Shown here: positions 6,589 through 15,024 of the stretch, one piece after another
How the letters are laid out: every line of letters begins with the position of its first letter
How positions within the stretch are numbered: the first letter of the stretch is position 1
NCBI GenBank assembly: GCA_903860975.1
Contig: CAIOSI010000043.1
Coordinates: 62,001 to 126,000, forward strand
Direction of reading: 5' to 3'
DNA length: 64,000 bases
Source of the DNA: an uncultured Alphaproteobacteria bacterium
GTDB taxonomy: Bacteria; Pseudomonadota; Alphaproteobacteria; Caulobacterales; Caulobacteraceae
Translations under genes and position numbers: made by a program
Notes under the pieces: generated by a model
What the model was told of the DNA's origin: nothing
Database searches by the model: none
Seen by the model: the letters and a program-made list of their open reading frames with translations, nothing else

Positions 6589-7644
6589 CTACTTGGCGAA
6601 CAGTTTGTTCCAGCGGCGTTTGGTGCGGGTCTTCCAGGACCCGCGGTGCCAGGCGTCTGAGGCGATCAGCGGGACAACCGTCGTCGCCTCGGCGAACACC
6701 ATCTGTTCCCAGGTGACGTCAACCTTGCCCCAGGAACAGGCCTCCTTAAGCGTCGAGGACGAGCACGCGCCATCGCGCACGTCGGCGACCGTGATCTGGA
6801 CGGCGTACTTATGCATCTCGACCTCGTGGCCGAGAATCTCGGCACAGACGACGGTGTCTTGAGCGAAATTCTTCGGCACGCCGCCACCCACCATGAAGAG
6901 ACCGGTTGCTCCCGCGGCGATCTTGATGTCGGTCAGTTCGCGGAAATCGGCGACACTATCGATGGTCAGATAAGGCTTGCCCGCCTTCATCCGCTGCACC
7001 TGGTGCTTTACCAGGCCAAAGCCGGCCGATGAGTCGGTGAACGCCGGGCAGAAGATCGGAACACCCTCTTCATAGGCCGTTTGGATCAGGGAATCCGGCT
7101 TCTTCGCGTTCCCGGCGGCCAGCCATCTACCCATCTCCCAGATGAACTCGCGGCTTGAATAGGGGCGTGGTTCGAGGGCTTCGCAGATCTCGTAGATCGT
7201 GCCGTCGCAGTTCTGGAGCTCTTCCTCATCGATATAGGTGTCGTAGATGCGGTCAATGTAGAGATCGCGCAGATCACGATCGTCGACGGAGGCTTGGGCC
7301 TGGTAGTGCTTGAAGCCCAGAGCTTCAAAGAAATCCATGTCGACGATCGAAGCGCCAGTCGAGACGACGACGTCGATCATCCCGTACTTCAGCATGTCAC
7401 GGTAGATGTGCATGCAGCCGCCGGCGGAGGTGGAGCCTGCCAGCGTAAGCCACGTGGAGCAGGCGGCGTCCTCCAAGCTCATCGACCAGATGTCGGCGGC
7501 GCGTGCGGTATCGCGGCTGGAGAAGCTCATCTTGCGCATGGCGTCGATGACGGGGCGGGCATCGTATTGATCGATCGCCACGTGTTCGACCGTGTTGGCG
7601 AGCAGTTCGGCCTTGCGGTTCGTCTTCTGAACGTCAGCGTTCAT
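6589..7644 (-). CDS. Deoxyhypusine-synthase family protein (homospermidine-type)
   Basis: A 351-residue soluble enzyme. The deoxyhypusine synthase fold is clear: LTLAGSTSAGGCMHIYRDML, VVVSTGASIVDMDF, FCPAFTDSS, MVGGGVPKNF and ACSWGKVDV, whose Lys corresponds to the covalent lysine of the family. Bacteria lack eIF5A, so bacterial members are thought to transfer the aminobutyl group to putrescine or another polyamine, giving homospermidine. The start at 7644 has AAGGGA upstream. It lies downstream of an ornithine/lysine decarboxylase that would supply the diamine. The product assignment is by family and neighbour. Confidence 0.85.
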   Translation of the reverse strand: MNADVQKTNRKAELLANTVEHVAIDQYDARPVIDAMRKMSFSSRDTARAADIWSMSLEDAACSTWLTLAGSTSAGGCMHIYRDMLKYGMIDVVVSTGASIVDMDFFEALGFKHYQAQASVDDRDLRDLYIDRIYDTYIDEEELQNCDGTIYEICEALEPRPYSSREFIWEMGRWLAAGNAKKPDSLIQTAYEEGVPIFCPAFTDSSAGFGLVKHQVQRMKAGKPYLTIDSVADFRELTDIKIAAGATGLFMVGGGVPKNFAQDTVVCAEILGHEVEMHKYAVQITVADVRDGACSSSTLKEACSWGKVDVTWEQMVFAEATTVVPLIASDAWHRGSWKTRTKRRWNKLFAK

Positions 7645-7688
7645 CTTCGGAAGTTCCCTTCTGAGGGTGATCGCCCGTCCATGGAAAC

Positions 7689-7720
7689 GGCCCGACCGGG
7701 ACGGAGCGACCGGTCGGGCC
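7689..7720 (-). terminator. Intercistronic stem-loop between decarboxylase and synthase
   Basis: An 11-base-pair perfect stem GGCCCGACCGG / CCGGTCGGGCC with a 10-base loop, in the 101-base gap between two leftward genes. On the minus strand it is followed by GTTTCC only, so it may act as a partial terminator or an RNA-processing or stability element rather than a full stop. Confidence 0.5.
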
Positions 7721-7745
7721 TTTATCACGCGTAATTGTGAGCCTC

Positions 7746-9017
7746 TTATCGCCGCCGACGGCTCTTTCCGGCACGGCCCTTTGGACGGGACAGGCGAACG
7801 ACCTTGCGCTCCTCCTGCTGTTCGTCACGAGGCAATCGGATGTTGCGTCCCGCTAGGCCAAACATCGAAGCCATCGGGGCGTCTTCGACGATTACTGTCT
7901 CAGCGTCACCGAACCCATTGAATCGGGTATTCATCGCCACGCCATAGGCACCCAGCATGCCGATCTCGACGTAATCGCCCTCGCGGACGTCGTCCGGTAG
8001 CCAGAACGGGCCCGGCATGTGGTCGAGGCTGTCGCAGGTCGGTCCATAAAAACGAAAAGGCTTCAATGGCCCTTCCACTTCACAGGCGCCGTCCTTGTCG
8101 CTGCGGAACAGCTTCACGGGAAAGGGCCACTTGGCGTGCGCTGCATCGAACAAGCTGCCGTAGCTGCCGTCGTTCAGATAGAGCGCATCGCCCTTCTTCA
8201 GTTCGACCTTCGTCAGAATGGAAGACGCTTCAGCCACAAGGGCGCGGCCTGGCTCGCACCACAGTTCGGTGTCCTCGTGAACCATCATCTCGGAGAAGCC
8301 GCGCTCAATGCTGTCCACGTAGTCGGCCATGTCCGGCGGAACCATGCCCGGATAGACCGACGGAAAGCCGCCGCCGACGTCTACAATGTCGACCATGACG
8401 CCCGCGCGCACGATGGCGCGGCTCGCCTGGGCCATGGCGGCCTGAAAAGCGGTCGGACGCATGCACTGGCTACCGACGTGGAAGGAGACGCCAAGGCGAC
8501 CCTCTGTCGCGCGGCGCGCGGCCAAAAGCAAGGCCGAAGCCTCGTGGGTCTCGACGCCGAACTTGCCCGACAGAGAATAGGCCGCGCCCGCAGCATTCAC
8601 CGCCAGGCGCACGATCAGGGTCAGGTCTCTGGCACCATCCGTCGCCTCGAGGATCTTGGCCAATTCCTCGTGCGTATCGAAAGCAAAGGCCGTGACGCCG
8701 TGGTCGCGATAGGCCTTCGAGATTGCATGGCGGCTCTTCACCGGGTGCATGAAAGCCATCCGCGCGCCTGGCGCGTGCGCTGCGACCAGCTCGATCTCGG
8801 GGATCGAGGCCACATCGAATGACGCCACGCCGTTAGCGGCAAGCGTCTCAATGACCCACGGCGAAGGGTTCGCCTTAACGGCGTAGAATACATCGCCTCT
8901 AAAATTGACCTGGAACCAGCGCGCCGCTGTCGCTACCGCATCCGGTCGCGCAAGAGCGACGGGACGTTCCGGTGAGCAATCACGGACCAGGTCCAGGGGC
9001 GTATGATACGTGTGCAA
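7746..9017 (-). CDS. Type III PLP-dependent ornithine/lysine decarboxylase
   Basis: A 423-residue alanine-racemase-fold decarboxylase. Visible are FYAVKANPSPWVI (PLP lysine), SFHVGSQ, VDVGGGFP, CEPGRALVAE (cofactor phosphate and Glu) and YGPTCDSLDHM, whose Cys and Asp form the substrate site of ornithine decarboxylases. A basic tail (KSRRRR) ends the protein. The start is uncertain: TTG at 9017 has GGGGG at a good distance and matches the usual family start, while an in-frame TTG at 9050 is also possible. It produces putrescine and/or cadaverine for the downstream synthase. Confidence 0.9.
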   Translation of the reverse strand: MHTYHTPLDLVRDCSPERPVALARPDAVATAARWFQVNFRGDVFYAVKANPSPWVIETLAANGVASFDVASIPEIELVAAHAPGARMAFMHPVKSRHAISKAYRDHGVTAFAFDTHEELAKILEATDGARDLTLIVRLAVNAAGAAYSLSGKFGVETHEASALLLAARRATEGRLGVSFHVGSQCMRPTAFQAAMAQASRAIVRAGVMVDIVDVGGGFPSVYPGMVPPDMADYVDSIERGFSEMMVHEDTELWCEPGRALVAEASSILTKVELKKGDALYLNDGSYGSLFDAAHAKWPFPVKLFRSDKDGACEVEGPLKPFRFYGPTCDSLDHMPGPFWLPDDVREGDYVEIGMLGAYGVAMNTRFNGFGDAETVIVEDAPMASMFGLAGRNIRLPRDEQQEERKVVRLSRPKGRAGKSRRRR

Positions 9018-9122
9018 TTCACGTAACCCCCAACGGATAGTTGAACCCAATCCGGCGTTAGCAGCGCTTTTCAGGACATCGGGTCCGCCGGAACGGGCCT
9101 CTTAAGATCATAACTCGGCCAT

Positions 9123-9154
9123 GTAAAGTCCTCGTCCTGCACCCTAGACTTTAC
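9123..9154. promoter_or_regulatory. Operator-like inverted repeat in a divergent promoter region
   Basis: Perfect 8-base arms GTAAAGTC and GACTTTAC with centres 24 bases apart, about two helical turns, in the gap between the decarboxylase gene (leftward) and phnC (rightward). It looks like a dimeric-regulator site; the regulator is unknown. Confidence 0.4.
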
Positions 9155-9266
9155 GCCGCTCGCAGCGCTGGACCGATGGCGGGCGGGCGTGCCATGAAGC
9201 TGGAGCAAAGAGCGGGGGATTTCGCCCCGCCTGCGCGTCCTAGATGCGGGGAAGTCTCAGTCGTCC

Positions 9267-10058
9267 ATGTCCGACGCCGTCCTGTCCATCCGGAAGGCCT
9301 CCAAGAGCTTCGGCGCTCGCCGCGCATTGGATGGCGTGTCACTGAGCGTGAGCAAGGGCGAGATGATAGCCTTGATCGGCCCCTCCGGCTCCGGCAAGTC
9401 CACCTTGCTGCGTTCAATCTCCGGACTGCAGACGATCGATGCCGGCGAGGGCGTCATTGAGGCCTTTGGCGGCCCGGTCCAGATGGACGGAAGGATCAGC
9501 AGCGGGGTGCGCAAGACCCGCACGCGGATCGGCTTCATATTTCAGCAGTTCAATCTGGTCGGTCGCCTGTCACTGTTCACCAATGTCGCGCTGGGCTCCC
9601 TCGGCCGGATCGACAGCTGGCGTGGCGTCCTGGGTCAATGGCCCCAGGAAACGAAGACGGCGGCCATGGTCGCGCTTGCTCGTGTCGGCGTCGCCGAATA
9701 CGCAGGTCAGCGAGCCAACACGCTTTCTGGCGGCCAGCAGCAGCGTGGGGCCATCGCGCGCGCCCTGGTGCAAAAGGCCAAGATAATCCTCGCAGACGAG
9801 CCCGTGGCCTCCCTTGATCCCGTCGCGGCGCGCAAGGTGATGGAGAGCCTGCGCGACCTGAACCGGGAAGACGGCCTGACCGTCATCGTCACCCTGCACC
9901 AGGTGGATTATGCGCTGCGCTACTGCGATCGGGTTGTCGCGTTGAAGGCGGGAAAGATCGTCTACGATGGGCCCGCAGACGGTCTCGAGACAAAGCAACT
10001 CATCGACATCTACGGTCCGGAATTCGAAGACGTTTTCTGGGAAGGAGCTCCCAAATGA
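9267..10058 (+). CDS. phnC: Phosphonate/phosphate ABC transporter ATP-binding protein PhnC
   Basis: A 263-residue ABC ATPase. Walker A GPSGSGKST, Q-loop IFQQFNLVGRLSLFTNV (typical of PhnC), signature [15 protein letters not shown], Walker B ILADEPVASLD and switch His VTLHQVDYA are all present. It energises import of phosphonates, phosphite or phosphate with PhnD and PhnE. Its stop overlaps the phnD start (ATGA). No C-P lyase genes follow in this window, so phosphonate breakdown would have to be encoded elsewhere, or the substrate is phosphate-like. Confidence 0.95.
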   Translation: MSDAVLSIRKASKSFGARRALDGVSLSVSKGEMIALIGPSGSGKSTLLRSISGLQTIDAGEGVIEAFGGPVQMDGRISSGVRKTRTRIGFIFQQFNLVGRLSLFTNVALGSLGRIDSWRGVLGQWPQETKTAAMVALARVGVAEYAGQRANTLSGGQQQRGAIARALVQKAKIILADEPVASLDPVAARKVMESLRDLNREDGLTVIVTLHQVDYALRYCDRVVALKAGKIVYDGPADGLETKQLIDIYGPEFEDVFWEGAPK

Positions 10059-11062
10059 TTATGCGCCGCACTCTTGACGGCTTGGCTCTCGCAGCCGCGG
10101 CCCTCACGCTTTTGGGCTGCAGCCAAAAGCCGGCAGCGACCGCCCCGCCCAAAGAGATCGTCTTTTCGATCCTGTCGGCCGAAAACCAAGCCTCAATGGG
10201 CCCGCTTTGGCAGCCGATGCTCGACGACATGTCCGCCCAGATCGGGATCAAGGTGAAGCCGTTCTTCGCCAGCAACTATACGTCCCTGATCGAAGCCATG
10301 CGCTTCAAGCAAGTGCAGGTGGGCTGGTTTTCCGCGCTGCCGGCGCTTGACGCCGTCAATCGCGCCGACGCTGAGGTGCTGGGTCGGGTGATCGATGCAG
10401 GCGGCGATGAGACCTACAAGTCGGTGATCATCGTCAAGAAGGGCTCCGGCATCACCTTGGAAAAGCTGCTGGCCTGCGGCCAGAAGTACGCCTTCGGGAT
10501 CGGTGATCCTCAGTCGACGTCCGGCACACTTGCTCCAATGGCTTACCTCTTCACGCCCAAGGGCATTGAGCCAGCCAAATGCTTCAAGGCCGTACGCTCG
10601 GCCAGCCACCAGGCCAACGCCTTCTCCGTCGCCAACGGCGTGTTGGATGTGGCGACGAACAACTCGGTAGGTCTGATCTTCTTTAAAAGGCAAAAGCCCG
10701 ATCAAGCAGACACGCTTGAGACCATCTGGTCGTCTCCGCCTTTACCCGAAAGCTCGATCGTCGCCCGCAGGGACCTCGATCCGGCGGTCAAGGAGAAGCT
10801 GCGGCAGTTCTTCCTCACCTATGGCGTCGGCACCGGTCCTACCGCTGACAGGCAGCGTGAGGTGCTCAAGGGCCTGGCCTATGGCGGCTTCCGGCCAGCG
10901 GACAACACCTACTTGGATCCCGTGCGCGAAATGCAGGCCTCTGAAACCTTGGCCCAAGCCCGCCACACCGGCGACCCAGGTAAGATTGAGAAGGCCCAGG
11001 CCGCATTCGATAAAATCCACGCCGCCGCCACACAGAAGCGCGCGAAAGAGCCGGACGTCTGA
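10055..11062 (+). CDS. phnD: Phosphonate/phosphate ABC transporter substrate-binding lipoprotein PhnD
   Basis: A 335-residue periplasmic binding protein. The N-terminus has a lipobox (TLLGC), so it is probably membrane-anchored. The PhnD signature regions FSILSAENQASMGPLWQPML and IKVKPFFASNYTSLIEAMRF are followed by GDPQSTSGTLAP and SHQANAFSVANGVLDVATNN, the ligand loops of the family. It lies between phnC and phnE with overlapping start/stop codons. The ligand (phosphonate, phosphite or phosphate) cannot be decided from sequence alone. Confidence 0.93.
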   Translation: MIMRRTLDGLALAAAALTLLGCSQKPAATAPPKEIVFSILSAENQASMGPLWQPMLDDMSAQIGIKVKPFFASNYTSLIEAMRFKQVQVGWFSALPALDAVNRADAEVLGRVIDAGGDETYKSVIIVKKGSGITLEKLLACGQKYAFGIGDPQSTSGTLAPMAYLFTPKGIEPAKCFKAVRSASHQANAFSVANGVLDVATNNSVGLIFFKRQKPDQADTLETIWSSPPLPESSIVARRDLDPAVKEKLRQFFLTYGVGTGPTADRQREVLKGLAYGGFRPADNTYLDPVREMQASETLAQARHTGDPGKIEKAQAAFDKIHAAATQKRAKEPDV

Positions 11063-11877
11063 TGAGCCAGGCCTCCAGTTTAGGTCTCGCCGGGATACCG
11101 CTGCCACCGCACCGGTCGCTGATCCAGCGCGCGCCGGACATTCTTGTCTGGGGCGTCGTGATCGTCCTGCTGATCGTCGGTTTCGGGCCGGTGGAGATGA
11201 GCCACCTTCCCAAGCTGTTCACCAACTCGGCGAACATGCGCGACTTCGGCAAGGACTTCTTGCAGCCGAAATTCGACCTTCTACCCCTCTACATTTCGCA
11301 GATGTGGCTGACGATACAGATCGCCATGTGGGGGACTGGTCTGGCGGTGGTGATCGCCATCCCGTTCGGCCTGGCCTGCGCGAAGAATGTTTCGCCACCT
11401 TGGATCCAGCAGCCAATGCGGCTCCTCATGAACCTGCTGCGTTCGATCCCCGATCTCGTGGTGGGCACGTTATTCATTGTTGCGGTTGGACTGGGCCCGT
11501 TCGCCGGCGTTATGGCGCTGGCGCTCAACACCGGCGGAGTGCTCGCCAAGCTTTTCTCAGAGGCTGTGGAGTCTATCGACAAGGGGCCGGTGGAAGGGGT
11601 GCGCGCAACAGGCGCGACGCGGCTCCACGAGGTGATTTGGGGCGTGATCCCGCAGGTTGGGCCGCTCTGGACCTCGTATGCGCTCTATCGGTTTGAATCA
11701 AATTCGCGCTCGGCCACGGTATTGGGTCTGATCGGCGCCGGGGGCATAGGCCAATTGCTGTTCGAAACCCTCAACGCCTTCGATTACCACCACTTGTCGG
11801 CGATCGTGATCGTGATCATCGTTGCCGTGACGCTGATCGACCTGCTCTCTCAGCTGATGCGCAGTCGTCTGCTCTAA
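11062..11877 (+). CDS. phnE: Phosphonate/phosphate ABC transporter permease PhnE
   Basis: A 271-residue membrane protein with about six helices. The ABC permease EAA-type loop is near residues 160-215 (EAVESIDKGPVEGVRATGAT ... GVIPQVGPLW), followed by FESNSRSATVLGLIGAGGIG, very typical of PhnE. The start codon overlaps the phnD stop by one base. It forms the membrane channel for PhnC/PhnD. The gene ends at the edge of an inverted repeat whose T-run faces the other strand. Confidence 0.95.
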   Translation: MSQASSLGLAGIPLPPHRSLIQRAPDILVWGVVIVLLIVGFGPVEMSHLPKLFTNSANMRDFGKDFLQPKFDLLPLYISQMWLTIQIAMWGTGLAVVIAIPFGLACAKNVSPPWIQQPMRLLMNLLRSIPDLVVGTLFIVAVGLGPFAGVMALALNTGGVLAKLFSEAVESIDKGPVEGVRATGATRLHEVIWGVIPQVGPLWTSYALYRFESNSRSATVLGLIGAGGIGQLLFETLNAFDYHHLSAIVIVIIVAVTLIDLLSQLMRSRLL

Positions 11878-11907
11878 AAAACGCCGCTACGAGGCTCACA
11901 GTGGCGT
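11876..11907 (-). terminator. Minus-strand intrinsic terminator at the end of phnE
   Basis: On the minus strand ACGCCACT ... AGCGGCGT forms an 8-base-pair stem with one G-T pair and an 11-base loop, followed by TTTTTTAG. On the plus strand no T-run follows. No annotated gene reads leftward into it, so it may end an unannotated RNA from the pstS promoter region, or work poorly as a two-way terminator. Confidence 0.5.
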
Positions 11908-11979
11908 CGAAGTCGGGGGGATATCGAGAAACCCACGTCGGAGCTTAGATCGGCTTTGTGACAATCAACCCACCTCAGA

Positions 11980-11997
11980 TTGACGTTTTTATGACAT
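11980..11997 (-). promoter_or_regulatory. Pho-box-like PhoB site upstream of pstS
   Basis: The minus-strand reading ATGTCATAAAAACGTCAA has two TGTCA-like 7-mers 11 bases apart around an A-run, close to the classic CTGTCAT-AAAA-CTGTCAC Pho box. On the plus strand TGAC occurs at 11959, 11981 and 11992, spaced 22 and 11 bases. It lies about 100 bases ahead of pstS, so PhoB activation under phosphate limitation is likely (inference from motif and target). Confidence 0.6.
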
Positions 11998-12097
11998 GAG
12001 CCTACCGGGGCCTGGCATTGTCATCAAACCGTCGTGGCCAGACAGTAACGGATCGCCGGGGGCGGCGAGGATGGGTCGCTCCCATCGGGAGAAAACC

Positions 12098-13138
12098 ATG
12101 CTGAAACATTTGGGCGCGGCGGTGGGCGTGGCCCTCACTCTCGGCGTTGCTCTGACGGCTCACGCCGCGGGCTCGATCTCAGGCGCAGGCGCGACGTTCC
12201 CTCAGCCGGTCTATTCGAAGTGGGCCGAGATATATAAGGCCGGAACGGGCACCAACCTCAACTATCAGGCCATCGGCTCGGGCGGCGGCATCAAGCAGAT
12301 CACGGCAGGCACCGTGGATTTTGGGGCCACGGACAAGCCGCTTAAGCCGGCCGACCTCGCCGCCAGTGGCCTTACCATGTTCCCGACGGTGATCGGCGGG
12401 GTCGTTCCGGTGATGAACCTGCCCGGCTTCAAGCCGGGCCAGCTGAAGATGACCGGCGCCAATCTGGCCGACATTTATCGCGGCGTGATCACCAAATGGA
12501 ACGACCCGATTTTGACAAGGGCCAACCCCGGCGCGCCCCTTCCGAACCTGCCGATCACGGTCGTGCACCGTGCTGATGGATCGGGAACCACCTTCCTGTT
12601 CACCAGCTATCTGAGCATGAAGGCAGCGCACTGGGCGACGGAGGTCGGCGCAAACGACTCCGTCCAGTGGCCTGTCGGTGTGGGCGGCAAGGGCAACGAT
12701 GGTGTCGCCGCCCAGGTCAAGCAGACCCCCGGCGCGATTGGCTACGTCGAATATGCCTACGCCAAGCAAAATGCGATGACTTATGCGCTGATGCAGAACA
12801 AGTCCGGTGCCTTCGTCAAACCAGACGCTCAGAACTTCGCTGCCGCTGCCGCCGGTGCCAAGTGGGCCTCGGCGCCGGGCTTCTATCTGCTGCTGCTTGA
12901 CCAGCCCGGCGCGGAGGCTTGGCCGATAACTGGGGCGACCTTCATCCTGGTGCATACCAAGCAGGCTGACGCGAGCAAGGCCAAGGACGTACTGAGCTTC
13001 TTCGACTGGTGTTACAAAAACGGGGACGCCGCGGCGGGTCAGCTCGACTTTGTGCCCCTGCCGGGCGCGGTAAAGGACCTCGTACGCAAATCCTGGTCCA
13101 AGGTTGTCGGACCTGACGGCAAGCCGGTCTTTCGCTAG
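12098..13138 (+). CDS. pstS: Phosphate ABC transporter substrate-binding protein PstS
   Basis: A 346-residue periplasmic protein with a signal peptide cut near AHAAG. The mature part begins SISGAGATFPQPVYSKW, then YQAIGSGGGIKQI and DFGATDKPL, and VVHRADGSGTTFLFTSYL, all phosphate-contact loops of PstS. The start at 12098 has GGGAGA upstream and directly precedes the signal peptide; the longer frame overlaps the Pho-box region. It is the first gene of pstSCAB and captures inorganic phosphate for import. Confidence 0.97.
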   Translation: MLKHLGAAVGVALTLGVALTAHAAGSISGAGATFPQPVYSKWAEIYKAGTGTNLNYQAIGSGGGIKQITAGTVDFGATDKPLKPADLAASGLTMFPTVIGGVVPVMNLPGFKPGQLKMTGANLADIYRGVITKWNDPILTRANPGAPLPNLPITVVHRADGSGTTFLFTSYLSMKAAHWATEVGANDSVQWPVGVGGKGNDGVAAQVKQTPGAIGYVEYAYAKQNAMTYALMQNKSGAFVKPDAQNFAAAAAGAKWASAPGFYLLLLDQPGAEAWPITGATFILVHTKQADASKAKDVLSFFDWCYKNGDAAAGQLDFVPLPGAVKDLVRKSWSKVVGPDGKPVFR

Positions 13139-13210
13139 GTTTTGACAACGAAAGGTCTGTCGTCGGTTGACGGCGGCGGGGCTTTCCAGTCTTCCCTCAG
13201 TTCAGACGCC

Positions 13211-14182
13211 ATGGCAGACGCAGCTCTCCCCACAGCCAGCCGAACGGCCCGACGCTCCGCCCCGCGTGGCGCGCTCATGGCGAAAGTGTTTGAGGGCTTA
13301 TGTTTCGCCGCCGCGACGGCCCTTCTTGCCTCGCTCGGCGGCCTGGTCGTGTCGTTAATCATCGGCGGCTGGCCGGCACTGAGTAAGTTTGGCTTCGGCT
13401 TCCTGACCACGGCAACCTGGAACCCGGTCACAGACGTCTACGGCGCAGCAGGCCCGATTGTTGGCACGCTCGTAACGGCGGCCCTGGCGCTTTCGATCTC
13501 GCTACCCATCGCCGGGGGCGTCGCCTTCTTCCTGACCGAGCTTTGCCCCGCGCCGCTAAGACGGCCGATCGGAACGTCGGTGGAGCTGCTCGCTGGCATT
13601 CCGTCAATCGTCTACGGCATGTGGGGCCTCTTCGTCTTCGCGCCGATATTCTCGAAATACGTACAACTGCCGCTGATGACAGCTGCCAGACCGGGCTCGT
13701 TACTTGAGGCCATGACGAGCGGCATCCCCAACGGGTCGGGAATCCTGCCGGCCTCGATCATCTTGGCGATCATGATCTTGCCCTTCATGGCCGCGACCTT
13801 GCGCGAACTCCTGCTGAGCGTGCCGCCGGGGGTCCGTGAGAGCGCCTATGGCCTGGGCGCCACGACAGCCGAAGTCGTGTTGTCGGTGACCCTGCCCTAT
13901 GTGCGCACCGGCGCGATCGGGGCCGTTATGCTGGGCCTTGGCCGCGCCCTTGGTGAGACGATGGCTGTGACCTTTATCATCGGGAATTCGCACAATTTCC
14001 CCAAGTCACTGTTCGATTCCGGTTCCACAATCGCCTCGACCATCGCCAATGAGTTCACCGAAGCGACGAGCCCGATCCACACCGCCGCCCTCATCGCGCT
14101 GGGCCTGGTCCTGTTCCTGATCACGTTTACGGTGTTGGGCTTGGCCAGGTTGATGCTTCGTCTGCAGGGTTCGCAGTCGTGA
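13211..14182 (+). CDS. pstC: Phosphate ABC transporter permease PstC
   Basis: A 323-residue inner-membrane protein with about six helices. SVELLAGIPSIVYGMWGLFV and the cytoplasmic loop LLSVPPGVRESAYGLGATTA are hallmark PstC segments, followed by GLGRALGETMAVTFIIGN. The start is uncertain: an ATG at 13211 is used here, while the frame is open back to a TTG at 13142 straight after pstS. Its stop overlaps the pstA start (GTGA). It pairs with PstA as the phosphate channel. Confidence 0.93.
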   Translation: MADAALPTASRTARRSAPRGALMAKVFEGLCFAAATALLASLGGLVVSLIIGGWPALSKFGFGFLTTATWNPVTDVYGAAGPIVGTLVTAALALSISLPIAGGVAFFLTELCPAPLRRPIGTSVELLAGIPSIVYGMWGLFVFAPIFSKYVQLPLMTAARPGSLLEAMTSGIPNGSGILPASIILAIMILPFMAATLRELLLSVPPGVRESAYGLGATTAEVVLSVTLPYVRTGAIGAVMLGLGRALGETMAVTFIIGNSHNFPKSLFDSGSTIASTIANEFTEATSPIHTAALIALGLVLFLITFTVLGLARLMLRLQGSQS

Positions 14183-15024
14183 ACGCGGGCAAGCTGATGC
14201 GCCGCAAGATCAGCGACCTCGCGTTCAAGGTGTTCTGCGTGACCGTCACGTTCTTGGCTCTCATGGCCTTGGCGGCGATTCTCTGGTCCCTTTTGAGCCA
14301 GGGCCTCGGCGGATTAAACCTCGACGTCTTTACGAAATCGACGCCAGCACCAGGCTCTCCCGGCGGCCTCGCCAACGCCATCGTCGGCTCGCTCATGATG
14401 TGCGTTTTAGCGATGGTCATGGCGCTGACGATCGGTGTCCTGGCCGGCACCTGGCTTGCCGAGTATGGAGGGCGCTCCGCCTACGGTGCTGTGGTGCGGT
14501 TCCTGAACGACGTGCTGCTTTCAGCGCCGTCGATTTTGGTTGGCCTCTTCGTCTACGAGCTCCTGGTCGCACCCTTCCATGGCTTCTCAGGCTTTGCTGG
14601 CGCCGTGGCGCTGGCCCTGCTGGCCGTACCGGTCATCACGCGGACAACCGAAGACGTGCTTTTGCTGCAAGCCTCGACCTTACGCGAAGCCGGTGTCGCG
14701 CTTGGGGCTCCACTTTCCTACGTTATCCAACAGGTGCTTTGGCGGTCGGCCCGTGCAGGCCTCCTCACCGGAAGCCTGCTGGCCTTTGCGAGGATCAGCG
14801 GCGAGACCGCACCCCTGCTCTTCACAGCCCTCAACAACCAGTTCTTTTCCCTCGACCTACGACACCCCACGGCCAACCTGCCGGTTGTGATCTTCAACTA
14901 TGCGCTCAGCGCCTATGACGATTGGCGCAGGCTTGCCTGGGCCGGCGCGCTGCTGATCGCAGCAACCGTGCTGCTGGTAACCGTCGTGGCGCGTATCGTG
15001 GCCAAGGAGCAGCGCCACTCATGA
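14179..15024 (+). CDS. pstA: Phosphate ABC transporter permease PstA
   Basis: A 281-residue membrane protein with about six helices. Typical PstA segments are [38 protein letters not shown] and [24 protein letters not shown], the loop that meets PstB. The GTG start overlaps the pstC stop and the stop overlaps the pstB start, so the three are translationally coupled. It forms the phosphate channel with PstC. Confidence 0.95.
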   Translation: MNAGKLMRRKISDLAFKVFCVTVTFLALMALAAILWSLLSQGLGGLNLDVFTKSTPAPGSPGGLANAIVGSLMMCVLAMVMALTIGVLAGTWLAEYGGRSAYGAVVRFLNDVLLSAPSILVGLFVYELLVAPFHGFSGFAGAVALALLAVPVITRTTEDVLLLQASTLREAGVALGAPLSYVIQQVLWRSARAGLLTGSLLAFARISGETAPLLFTALNNQFFSLDLRHPTANLPVVIFNYALSAYDDWRRLAWAGALLIAATVLLVTVVARIVAKEQRHS

